Origin: Stenotrophomonas sp. ASS1
Lineage (GTDB): Bacteria; Pseudomonadota; Gammaproteobacteria; Xanthomonadales; Xanthomonadaceae
Reading direction: 5' to 3'
NCBI RefSeq assembly: GCF_004346925.1
Contig: NZ_CP031167.1
Coordinates: 4,360,001-4,424,000 of the forward strand
Length of the DNA: 64,000 nucleotides
Of the stretch, positions 1-6,860 are shown one piece after another. Position 1 is the first letter of the stretch; every line of letters begins with the position of its first letter. Under the pieces are notes generated by a model that was not told the origin of the DNA, did not search any database, and worked only from the letters and a program-made list of their open reading frames with translations. The translations under genes and the position numbers were made by a program.

Positions 1-21
1 GCGTACTGAGGCAGGACACCG

Positions 22-115
22 GGGGCGGCGTGATGCCGCCCCTGGTTCATGGGCTGCCGGCCAGCGGCCGGCACTACCAGGGTCCACGCGGTTGCCGGCC
101 AGCGGCCGGCACTAC
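22..115. repeat. Hairpin plus two SMAG-type palindromes
   Basis: Bases 22-42 form a hairpin with arms ggggcggc/gccgcccc. Two copies of the palindromic unit tgccggccagcggccggcac follow at 55-77 and 93-115, both ending in CTAC, the reverse complement of the GTAG head of SMAG elements. They lie just downstream of the ferredoxin reductase stop on the minus strand and may terminate transcription or stabilise the mRNA end. Confidence 0.75.
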
Positions 116-121
116 GCAGGC

Positions 122-871
122 TTACTTGCTGCTGACGTACTTCTCGCGGCGGATCTGCGGGTTGCCCAGGCCAGCGGCCTTCAGCAGTTCGGCACAGGCG
201 TCGACCATGTCCGGGTTGCCGCACAGGTAGGCAATGTCGGTGGCCGGGTCCGGGGTGAAGCCGGCCAGCGCCTGCTGCACGTAGCCGTGCTGCACGTCCG
301 GATGCGGATCAGCCGGCAGTTCGCGCGACAGGCATGGAACATAACGGAAGTTCGGGTGCTTTTCGGCGAAGCTGTAGAAATCTTCGCTGTACAGCAGCTC
401 ACCCGGGCTGCGCGCGCCCTGCAGCAGCACGATCTGCACCCCGCGCTCGGCCATGGCCTTTTCCAGCAGCGGCAGCATCGAGCGGTACGGGGTAACGCCG
501 GTGCCGGTGGCGATCAGCAGGTAGCGGGCATTGTGGTCACCGGGATTCAGGCAGAACCGGCCATAGGGGCCGGACGCACTGATCTGGCCGCCCTGCTCCA
601 GCGCCTCGAACAGGGCCGTGGCGGCGCCACCGGGGACGAAACTGACCGCGATATCCACCGCCTCGCCCGGGCCCAGCGCGTGGTCGTGGATGGTCGCCAG
701 CGAGTAGCTGCGCTTGGTTTCGGTGCCGTCGGCGTAGCTGAAATGGACCTGGATGAACTGGCCGGGCTGGAAATCCAGCGGCTGCCCATCGTCACGCACG
801 AACTGGTAGTGGCCGACGGTCGGGGCCAGCATGCGGCAGCCGACCAGCTTGAGGGGGAATTGAACAGGCAC
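122..871 (-). CDS. fpr: Ferredoxin--NADP reductase
   Basis: A 249-residue flavoprotein that moves electrons between NADPH and ferredoxin or flavodoxin in the cytosol. Seen in the sequence: the FAD-binding RSYSLAT motif near residue 55, a PYGRF stretch, the NADP-binding GTGVTPYRS loop near residue 125, and CGNPDMVD near the C-terminus, in the order and length usual for bacterial Fpr. The start is GTG at 871; the next ATG (codon 14) would delete the first strand of the FAD domain. It is divergent from the ABC transporter genes, with an 84-base gap. Family assignment is firm; the electron partner cannot be read from the sequence. Confidence 0.92.
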   Translation of the reverse strand: MPVQFPLKLVGCRMLAPTVGHYQFVRDDGQPLDFQPGQFIQVHFSYADGTETKRSYSLATIHDHALGPGEAVDIAVSFVPGGAATALFEALEQGGQISASGPYGRFCLNPGDHNARYLLIATGTGVTPYRSMLPLLEKAMAERGVQIVLLQGARSPGELLYSEDFYSFAEKHPNFRYVPCLSRELPADPHPDVQHGYVQQALAGFTPDPATDIAYLCGNPDMVDACAELLKAAGLGNPQIRREKYVSSK

Positions 872-917
872 GACTTTTCGGGACAGTGTGTAGCCGGGGC
901 AAGCCCTCGGGGTCTTC

Positions 918-923
918 TATAAT
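918..923 (+). promoter_or_regulatory. Perfect -10 box upstream of yadG
   Basis: TATAAT sits 32 bases before the ABC ATPase start, in the space between divergent genes. No good -35 is visible at 16-18 bases upstream, so this is a likely but unproven promoter. Confidence 0.45.
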
Positions 924-955
924 AGCCCCTCCCCGCCCCTCTCCAGCGCCAGCCC

Positions 956-1924
956 ATGGGCGCGAAGGCTTCGAGCTTGGCATCCCAGAACGATACGGCG
1001 CCCGCCCTGCGCGTGCGCGACCTGCGCAAAACCTATGACAACGGCACCCAGGCCCTGAAGGGCGTTTCCCTGGAAGTGGCCCCGGGCGACTTCTTCGCCC
1101 TGCTCGGCCCCAACGGTGCCGGCAAGTCCACCCTGATCGGCATCATCAGCTCCCTGGTCAACCTCAGCGAGGGCCAGGTGGAAGTGTTCGGCAGCGACCT
1201 GGTGCGCAACCGCAGCGCCACCATGCGCCTGATCGGGCTGGTGCCGCAGGAAATCAACTTCAACCTGTTCGAAAAGCCCTTCGACATCCTGGTGAACTAC
1301 GCCGGTTTCTATGGCGTGCCGCGCGAGGAAGCCGAGCAGCGTGCCGAAGAGGAACTGAAGCGGGCGCACCTGTGGGAAAAGGCACAGGTGATGAGCCGTA
1401 CGCTGTCCGGTGGCATGAAGCGCCGACTGATGATCGCCCGCGCGATGATGACCCGCCCGCGCCTGCTGATCCTGGACGAGCCGACCGCCGGCGTGGACAT
1501 CGAGATCCGCCGCGACATGTGGCGCGTGCTGAAGGAGATCAACGCCGCCGGCACCACGATCATCCTCACCACGCACTACCTGGAAGAAGCCGAGTACCTG
1601 TGCCGCCACCTGGCGATCATCAACCATGGCCAGATCGTCGAGCAGGGACCGATGCGCACCCTGCTGGCCAAGCTGGACGTGGAAGGCTTCCTGCTGGACA
1701 TCGACGGTGACCTGCCGGCGCAGCTGCCGGTGATCGAAGGCGCGACCCTGACCGCGCCGGACCCGCATACGCTGGACATCGACATGCCGCGCGCGATGGA
1801 CCTCAACCGCGTGTTCGCCACGCTCAACGAGTCCGGCATCCGCGTGCGTTCGATGCGTACCAAGAGCAACCGCCTGGAGGAGCTGTTCGTGCGCCTCACC
1901 GGCAACCTGGAGAAGCCTGCATGA
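956..1924 (+). CDS. yadG: ABC transporter ATP-binding protein, YadG type
   Basis: A 322-residue ATPase subunit of an ABC-2 exporter. Walker A is GPNGAGKST near residue 52, the Q-loop is LVPQEINFN, the signature is LSGGMKRR, Walker B is LLILDEPTAGVD and the H-loop is TTHYLEEAE. The C-terminal domain ends with the NRLEELFV block. The pattern closely matches my memory of E. coli YadG, including IIGSSLVN-like and MIARA blocks. Its stop overlaps the permease start by four bases (ATGA), so the two are translated together. The substrate is unknown in the family; drug or polysaccharide export is only a guess. Confidence 0.9.
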   Translation: MGAKASSLASQNDTAPALRVRDLRKTYDNGTQALKGVSLEVAPGDFFALLGPNGAGKSTLIGIISSLVNLSEGQVEVFGSDLVRNRSATMRLIGLVPQEINFNLFEKPFDILVNYAGFYGVPREEAEQRAEEELKRAHLWEKAQVMSRTLSGGMKRRLMIARAMMTRPRLLILDEPTAGVDIEIRRDMWRVLKEINAAGTTIILTTHYLEEAEYLCRHLAIINHGQIVEQGPMRTLLAKLDVEGFLLDIDGDLPAQLPVIEGATLTAPDPHTLDIDMPRAMDLNRVFATLNESGIRVRSMRTKSNRLEELFVRLTGNLEKPA

Positions 1925-2712
1925 GCACCACCGAGCTGACCGACGGCCAGCGCAACCGCGTCGCACTGATGACCATCGTGCGCCGCGAAGTCGCCCGCAT
2001 CATGCGCATCTGGGGCCAGACCCTGGTGCCGCCGGCGATCACCATGACCCTGTACTTCCTGATCTTCGGCAACCTGATCGGGTCGCGCGTGGGGGACATG
2101 GGCGGCTACACCTACATGCAGTTCATCGTGCCGGGCCTGGTGATGATGAGCGTAATCCAGAACAGCTACGGCAACATCAGCTCCTCGTTCTTCGGCGCCA
2201 AGTTCGGCCGCCACGTGGAAGAGCTGCTGGTCAGCCCGATGCCGAACTGGGTGATCCTGTGGGGCTACGTGGCCGGTGCCGTGCTGCGCGGCCTGATGGT
2301 GGGCGTGATCGTGCTGATCATCGCGATGTTCTTCACCCCGGTGCGCATCCCGCACCCGCTGGTGATGCTGACCACGGTGATCCTGGGTGCGACGATCTTC
2401 TCGCTGGCCGGTTTCATCAACGCGGTGTATGCGAAGAAGTTCGATGACGTGGCGATCGTGCCGACCTTCATCCTGACCCCGCTGACTTACCTGGGTGGCG
2501 TGTTCTATTCGGTGAAGCTGCTGCCGGGCTGGGCCGAGGCCGCGACGCACGCGAATCCGATCTTCTACATGGTCAATGCATTCCGCTATGGCCTGCTGGG
2601 CAGCAGCGATGTGCCGCTGCCGGTGGCCTACGGGTTGATGATCGGATTCGTGGTGGTGCTGACGGCGCTGGCGCTGTGGTTGCTGCGCCGTGGCGTGGGC
2701 ATGCGCAGCTGA
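1921..2712 (+). CDS. yadH: ABC-2 type permease, YadH type
   Basis: A 263-residue integral membrane partner of the preceding ATPase. It has about six hydrophobic segments, an N-terminal stretch with TLVPPAITMTLYFLIFG, and the permease signature VEELLVSPMPNW before the third helix, all typical of ABC2_membrane proteins. Length matches YadH (about 256). It shares a four-base overlap with yadG, and a SMAG palindrome and a long inverted repeat follow the stop, so the operon probably ends here. Confidence 0.9.
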   Translation: MSTTELTDGQRNRVALMTIVRREVARIMRIWGQTLVPPAITMTLYFLIFGNLIGSRVGDMGGYTYMQFIVPGLVMMSVIQNSYGNISSSFFGAKFGRHVEELLVSPMPNWVILWGYVAGAVLRGLMVGVIVLIIAMFFTPVRIPHPLVMLTTVILGATIFSLAGFINAVYAKKFDDVAIVPTFILTPLTYLGGVFYSVKLLPGWAEAATHANPIFYMVNAFRYGLLGSSDVPLPVAYGLMIGFVVVLTALALWLLRRGVGMRS

Positions 2713-2750
2713 GGCGTGCCTGCAGGGCCTGCGGCCCTGCACCTGCAGTG

Positions 2751-2773
2751 GTAGTGCCGGCCGCTGGCCGGCA
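2751..2773. repeat. SMAG palindrome
   Basis: GTAG followed by the near-perfect palindrome tgccggccgctggccggca, 39 bases after the yadH stop. Confidence 0.75.
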
Positions 2774-2811
2774 ACAGCAACAGCCAAGGCGGAAGCATCA
2801 CGAGTTGGGCA

Positions 2812-2907
2812 GGGCGGTGTGGGGGTGCAGGACACGCCGTAAACCCGTCCGTGGGGGCTCGATGGCGCCATCCATGGCGCCAACGGTCCTGCACCCCCAC
2901 ACCGCCC
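2812..2907. repeat. Long inverted repeat with nested hairpin
   Basis: Arms at 2812-2833 and 2886-2907 are a perfect 22-bp inverted repeat (gggcggtgtggggg... against ...cccccacaccgccc). The 52-base loop holds a second hairpin, tggcgcca facing tggcgcca near 2863-2880. No T-run follows, so it is not a simple terminator. It resembles dispersed repeats I recall from Stenotrophomonas genomes, but copy number cannot be judged here. Confidence 0.8.
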
Positions 2908-2997
2908 CACCCCTGACAGTTTCCGGTCGCTGTTGGTAGGTGTCGACCTTGGTCGACACGATGGATACATGCCATGCGTGGATGAAGCGTTCCCTGT

Positions 2998-3024
2998 AGA
3001 GCCAAGCCGATGCTTGGCTCTTTT
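2998..3024 (+). terminator. Rho-independent terminator-like hairpin
   Basis: A perfect 10-bp stem agagccaagc/gcttggctct with a CGAT loop is followed by TTTT. It starts with the TAGAGCC head seen in other intergenic repeats here, so it may be a repeat acting as the terminator of the yadGH operon. It lies 29 bases before the next gene. The 340 bases between 2713 and 3052 otherwise hold only repeats. Confidence 0.6.
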
Positions 3025-3052
3025 CGTTTCGGATTACGGCTAGGCTGTAGCG

Positions 3053-3820
3053 ATGAAGATCACTTCCATTGCGTTGGACAAGGCCGTGTCGGATGGTCCG
3101 ATCGATGCGTTCAGCCATGTCCTGCTGAGCGATTCGCCCATGCTGGATGAGGTGCTGGATTGCCTGGCCTCGCTGCACGTGGCTGATCCCCTTCATCGTT
3201 ATCTGTGCACGCTCGACGAAGTCGGCCAGTGCCGCTACACCAGCATGCACGCGTCCGACGACGAGCGCATCGCGCTGTACGAGAACGAAGACCCGGCGAC
3301 GCCTGAAGATGCGTTGGCGGCACGCGAGCGGTTGCTGGCGCACGTCGTCGCGCAGCTTGAGCATTCCACGCATCGGCTGCAGTGGACAGCGCTGGCGGGT
3401 ACGTTGATGTGCAGCGACGAGGACGTCGAGGCGCTGGTCGCTGCCAATGCGACACCTGATCTCATCATCGATGACGCGGTCTGCGTGCAGCAGGTGCCCG
3501 TGACCCGTGATGACCTGCTGATCGCCGCCCTGCCCAACGGCTACTTCAGCGCGGACTGGGACATCTTCCAGAACCACGCCCTGATCCGGTATCTGCAGGA
3601 GCGCTACGACTACCGCCTGTTCGGACTCGGCGCATCGTGGCTCGGTTTCCAGCGCGACCGCGCACCGTCGCCTGCAGAGGCGAGCGCGTTGGTCGCGGAC
3701 CTGCAGCACATCTACGCGGCCGGAACGCACGACACGTGGGCACAACTGGCTGCAACGCTGGCCACCCGCACCACACTGCTATTGGGCTACACCGAAGACT
3801 TCAGCGAACAACTACCCTGA
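3053..3820 (+). CDS. Hypothetical protein, 255 aa
   Basis: I do not recognise this family. The 255-residue product is soluble, acidic and leucine/alanine-rich, with no signal peptide, membrane segment or catalytic motif that I can name. It is mostly helical by composition, with a tryptophan/tyrosine-rich central part (YFSADWDIFQNHALIRYLQE, about residues 163-182) typical of a folded domain. Codon use and third-position GC look like the neighbours, supporting a real gene. It stands alone: a terminator-like hairpin precedes it and a repeat-filled 300-base gap follows, so context gives no function. Confidence 0.7.
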   Translation: MKITSIALDKAVSDGPIDAFSHVLLSDSPMLDEVLDCLASLHVADPLHRYLCTLDEVGQCRYTSMHASDDERIALYENEDPATPEDALAARERLLAHVVAQLEHSTHRLQWTALAGTLMCSDEDVEALVAANATPDLIIDDAVCVQQVPVTRDDLLIAALPNGYFSADWDIFQNHALIRYLQERYDYRLFGLGASWLGFQRDRAPSPAEASALVADLQHIYAAGTHDTWAQLAATLATRTTLLLGYTEDFSEQLP

Positions 3821-3908
3821 GCACCGCTCTACACGAGCGAGCGCAGCGAGCGACCCGCTTCCGCTCTTGATCTGTCTTCCGTGGTGGCCGCACCCGGAAC
3901 ATGTCCGT

Positions 3909-4012
3909 GGCCGGGCGGGTAGGTTGCGCAGAGGCGTGAGCCGCATGGATGCGGCGACCGAGCTTACATGGATGTACTTGCAGCGTCCCCTGCGCGGCCT
4001 ACCCGCCCGGCC
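3909..4012. repeat. Large imperfect inverted repeat in a 300-base gap
   Basis: Arms ggccgggcgggtagg (3909-3923) and cctacccgcccggcc (3998-4012) are perfectly complementary over 15 bases and extend inward with two mismatches through ttgcgcag. The loop contains gccgcatggatgcggc, itself a hairpin. The rest of the gap from 3821 to 4120 holds no convincing gene; an open frame running into panE from 3968 has no start evidence. Confidence 0.65.
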
Positions 4013-4120
4013 AACCCCAGTGAACAGTGCATTCCGCGAACCACCACGAGGGGCTCCGCCGTTGGCCGCAATCTCCGGCACAATCGCACTCCTGATTCCC
4101 CAGAAAACGGTGAACGTGCA

Positions 4121-5059
4121 ATGCGCATCCTGATCCTCGGCGCCGGCGGTACCGGCGGTTACTTCGGCGGTCGCCTGGCCCAGGCCGGCGTAGATGTGAC
4201 CTTCCTGGTGCGCCCCGCACGCGCCGCCCAGCTGGACCGCGATGGCCTGGTCATCCGCAGCCCGCTCGGTGATGCCAGCTTCCCGGTGCAGCACGTCACC
4301 GCCGACGCCCTGCCCGCGCTTGCCGCACAGAAGCCGTTCGACCTGGTTATCCTCAGCTGCAAGGCCTATGACCTGGACAGCTCGATCGATGCCATCGCTC
4401 CGGCCGTGGGCGCGAACACCACCGTGCTGCCGATCCTCAACGGCCTGCATCACTACAACGCGCTGGACCTGCGCTTCGGCCGCGACGCTGTGCTCGGTGG
4501 CCTATGCTTCATCAGCGCCACCAAGGCCCCCGACGGCGCCGTGCTGCACTTGGGCAAGCCGGCCAAGCTCACCTTCGGCGAGCGCGATGGCGGCGCGGCG
4601 TCCGCACGCGTGCGTGCCTTCGCCGCCGCCTGTGCGCAGGCCAACCTCGATCACCTGGCCAGCGAGCACATTGGCCAGGAACAGTGGATCAAGTACACCT
4701 TCCTGACCGCGCTGGCCGCCTCGACCTGCCTGCTGCGCGCGGATATCGGCAGTATCGTCGCCACCGATGATGGCGAGGCGATCGTGCGTGGCCTGTACGA
4801 CGAATGCCTGGCCGTGGCCGAAGCTGCCGGTGAGCCGATTCCCGATGCCGCGCAGGACACCGCACGCGGCACCCTTACCCAGGCGGGCTCGGCATTGAAG
4901 GCGTCGATGCTGCGGGATCTGGAAGCCGGCCAGCAGGTAGAGGCCGAACAGATCGTCGGCGACATGCTGGCGCGTGCACGCAAGGCCGACCAGGAAGCCC
5001 TGCTGCTGCAGGTCGCCTACAGCAGCCTGCAGGCCTACCAGGCACTGCGCGGCGCGTGA
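4121..5059 (+). CDS. panE: 2-dehydropantoate 2-reductase
   Basis: A 312-residue NADPH-dependent reductase of the ketopantoate reductase family, which makes pantoate for coenzyme A. The N-terminus is the Rossmann motif MRILILGAGGTGGYFGGRL, followed by the SCKAYD motif near residue 84 and the helical C-terminal domain. I chose ATG 4121 because the glycine-rich loop must lie at the start; the upstream in-frame extension has no domain and crosses a repeat. Paralogues in this family often act on other 2-oxoacids, so the pathway role is probable, not certain. It is directly followed by an epimerase-like gene. Confidence 0.82.
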   Translation: MRILILGAGGTGGYFGGRLAQAGVDVTFLVRPARAAQLDRDGLVIRSPLGDASFPVQHVTADALPALAAQKPFDLVILSCKAYDLDSSIDAIAPAVGANTTVLPILNGLHHYNALDLRFGRDAVLGGLCFISATKAPDGAVLHLGKPAKLTFGERDGGAASARVRAFAAACAQANLDHLASEHIGQEQWIKYTFLTALAASTCLLRADIGSIVATDDGEAIVRGLYDECLAVAEAAGEPIPDAAQDTARGTLTQAGSALKASMLRDLEAGQQVEAEQIVGDMLARARKADQEALLLQVAYSSLQAYQALRGA

Positions 5060-5088
5060 GCCTCCCGTTGCAGGCCGGCGCGCTGCCT

Positions 5089-5940
5089 ATGCGGGTGCTG
5101 ATCCTCGGTATGGGCTGGAGCGGATGCGTGCTGGCCCCGCATCTGCAGGCGCGGGGCGTGCACGTCGTCGGCACGGTGCGTAACCCCTCGTCGGCGCCGG
5201 ACGATGGCCTGCTGCGGCATCAGCTGCACGCTGACTCCCCACCGTCGCCCGCCCTGCTCGATGAGGTCGCGCAGGCCGAGGCCGTGCTGTGCAGCGTGCC
5301 GCCAGATGCCGCGGGCGACCCGGCACTGCGCCTGCTGCTGCCGGCTCTGCGGGCCAGCCCGGCACTGCGCTGGGTGGGCTATCTGTCGTCCACGTCGGTG
5401 TATGCCGATAGGGCCGGCGGCTGGGTTGACGAGCGCAGCGCAGCCGATGCCACCGAAGCAGCCGGCGTGCAGCGCCTGCGTGCCGAAGCGCAATGGCGTG
5501 CGCTTGCAGAGGTACGTGGCATCGCTTCGGCGGTGTTCCGCCTGCCCGGCCTGTACGGGCCGGGGCGCAATGCGTTGCTGCAGCTGTCACAGGGCCGTGC
5601 CCGCCATGTGATTCGGCCGGGCCTGGCGTTCAACCGCCTGCACGTAGAGGATCTTGCGGCAGTGATCGTCGCGGCGATGCAGCGACCGGTTGCGCAGGGG
5701 ATATACCTGCCCAGCGATGACGAGCCGGCACCACCGCAGGATGTGCTGGCCTTCGCCGCGAAGCTGGGCGGGTTTGCGATGCCACCTGCCGTGGCATGGG
5801 ACGACCCTGCACTCAGCCCGACGCTACGGCGCTTCTACGAGAGCAACAAGCGCATCGACAGTCGTGGCACGCGTGAAGCGCTGGCGTGGCAGCCGCGCTT
5901 CCCCAGCTACCGTGAGGGCCTGCGCGACCTGCTCCGGTAG
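5089..5940 (+). CDS. NAD(P)-dependent epimerase/dehydratase-like protein
   Basis: About 283 residues of an extended SDR protein. The first residues MRVLILGMGWSGCVLAPHL form the dinucleotide-binding loop; SSTSVYADRAGGWVDE carries the serine-threonine-tyrosine region, but the classical YxxxK is not obvious. It resembles the YeeZ-like atypical SDR group, whose substrate is unknown. ATG 5089 places the Rossmann loop at the N-terminus; a GTG at 5056, overlapping the panE stop, would add 11 residues. Its TAG stop is formed by the GTAG head of a SMAG repeat. Confidence 0.78.
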   Translation: MRVLILGMGWSGCVLAPHLQARGVHVVGTVRNPSSAPDDGLLRHQLHADSPPSPALLDEVAQAEAVLCSVPPDAAGDPALRLLLPALRASPALRWVGYLSSTSVYADRAGGWVDERSAADATEAAGVQRLRAEAQWRALAEVRGIASAVFRLPGLYGPGRNALLQLSQGRARHVIRPGLAFNRLHVEDLAAVIVAAMQRPVAQGIYLPSDDEPAPPQDVLAFAAKLGGFAMPPAVAWDDPALSPTLRRFYESNKRIDSRGTREALAWQPRFPSYREGLRDLLR

Positions 5941-5991
5941 TGCCGGCCGCTGGCCGGCACCACGGTTGATTGCCGGCCAGCGGCCGGCACT
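5937..5991. repeat. Facing pair of SMAG palindromes
   Basis: GTAG plus tgccggccgctggccggca at 5937-5960 is followed, ten bases on, by an inverted copy at 5971-5991. The pair lies between two convergent genes. The last codon of the upstream gene (TAG, 5938-5940) is the repeat's own head. Confidence 0.8.
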
Positions 5992-5995
5992 CCCA

Positions 5996-6793
5996 TCAAC
6001 CCGCGTCGGGCAGGCGGAAGAACGCACGCGTGGCGGCAGTGGCATTGGCCGCCGTCACTGCAACGTCCTCGCCACGGTCACGTGCCAGTTCTTCCACGAT
6101 ATGCGAAAGGAACATCGGTTCGTTGCGGCGGTCCTTCGGCATCGGCTTCAGCGTGCGTGGCAGCAGGTAGGGCGCATCGGTCTCGATCATCAGGCGGTCG
6201 GCCGGGATGTTCTTCACCAGTTCGCGCAGGTGCGCGCCACGGCGCTCGTCGCACAGCCAGCCGGTGATGCCGATGTACCAGTCCTGGTTCAGGTAGTCGA
6301 ACAGCTCGTCGCGTTCGCCGGTGAAGCAATGCACCACCGCCGGGCCGATGCGACCTTCGAAGTTCTTCATCTGTGCCATGAAATCGGCATGCGCGTCGCG
6401 CTGGTGCAGGAACAGCGGCTTGCCATTGTCCGCGGCCAGCTGCAACTGGCGCTCGAAGGCACGGTGCTGCGCCGGGCGCGGCGAGAAGTCACGGAAGTAG
6501 TCCAGCCCGCACTCGCCCACCGCCACCACTTCCGGGTGGTCATGCAGCGCGCGCATCTCGGCATCACATTCCTCGGTGTACTCCACCGCATGATGCGGGT
6601 GCACGCCGGCGGTCGCATACAGGAAGCCCGGGTGCTGCTGCGCCAGCTGCACGGCCAGCGGCGAGTGCTCGCGGCTGGCACCGGTGATGACCATCTGCAC
6701 CACGCCGGCCTGCCGTGCGCGGTCCAGCACGGCATCGCGGTCGCGGTCGAAGGAGTCGTGGGTCAGGTTGGCGCCGATATCGATCAGGTGCAT
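5996..6793 (-). CDS. tatD: TatD metal-dependent nuclease
   Basis: A 265-residue TIM-barrel hydrolase; E. coli TatD is a 3'-5' exonuclease on single-stranded DNA and RNA. Metal and catalytic blocks seen: LIDIGANL at the N-terminus, TAGVHPHHA, GECGLDYFRDFS, FLHQRDAH, VVHCFTGERDE, GITGWLCDERRG and IETDAPYLLPR, in family order. The DERRG and LDYFR blocks match TatD better than YcfH or YjjV. ATG 6793 gives the family start; ATG 6799 adds two residues. It is divergent from hrpB with 67 bases between. Confidence 0.92.
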   Translation of the reverse strand: MHLIDIGANLTHDSFDRDRDAVLDRARQAGVVQMVITGASREHSPLAVQLAQQHPGFLYATAGVHPHHAVEYTEECDAEMRALHDHPEVVAVGECGLDYFRDFSPRPAQHRAFERQLQLAADNGKPLFLHQRDAHADFMAQMKNFEGRIGPAVVHCFTGERDELFDYLNQDWYIGITGWLCDERRGAHLRELVKNIPADRLMIETDAPYLLPRTLKPMPKDRRNEPMFLSHIVEELARDRGEDVAVTAANATAATRAFFRLPDAG

Positions 6794-6860
6794 GGTCATC
6801 GCGGGGGAAAAGTGCCCGCGCATTGTACCTGCGGCTGCCATGGCCCCTTATCCTTTGCAC

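Noticed and set aside
92..922. Plus-strand open frame antisense to the ferredoxin reductase
   Set aside because: It is a shadow frame; the minus strand encodes a complete recognised enzyme over the same bases.
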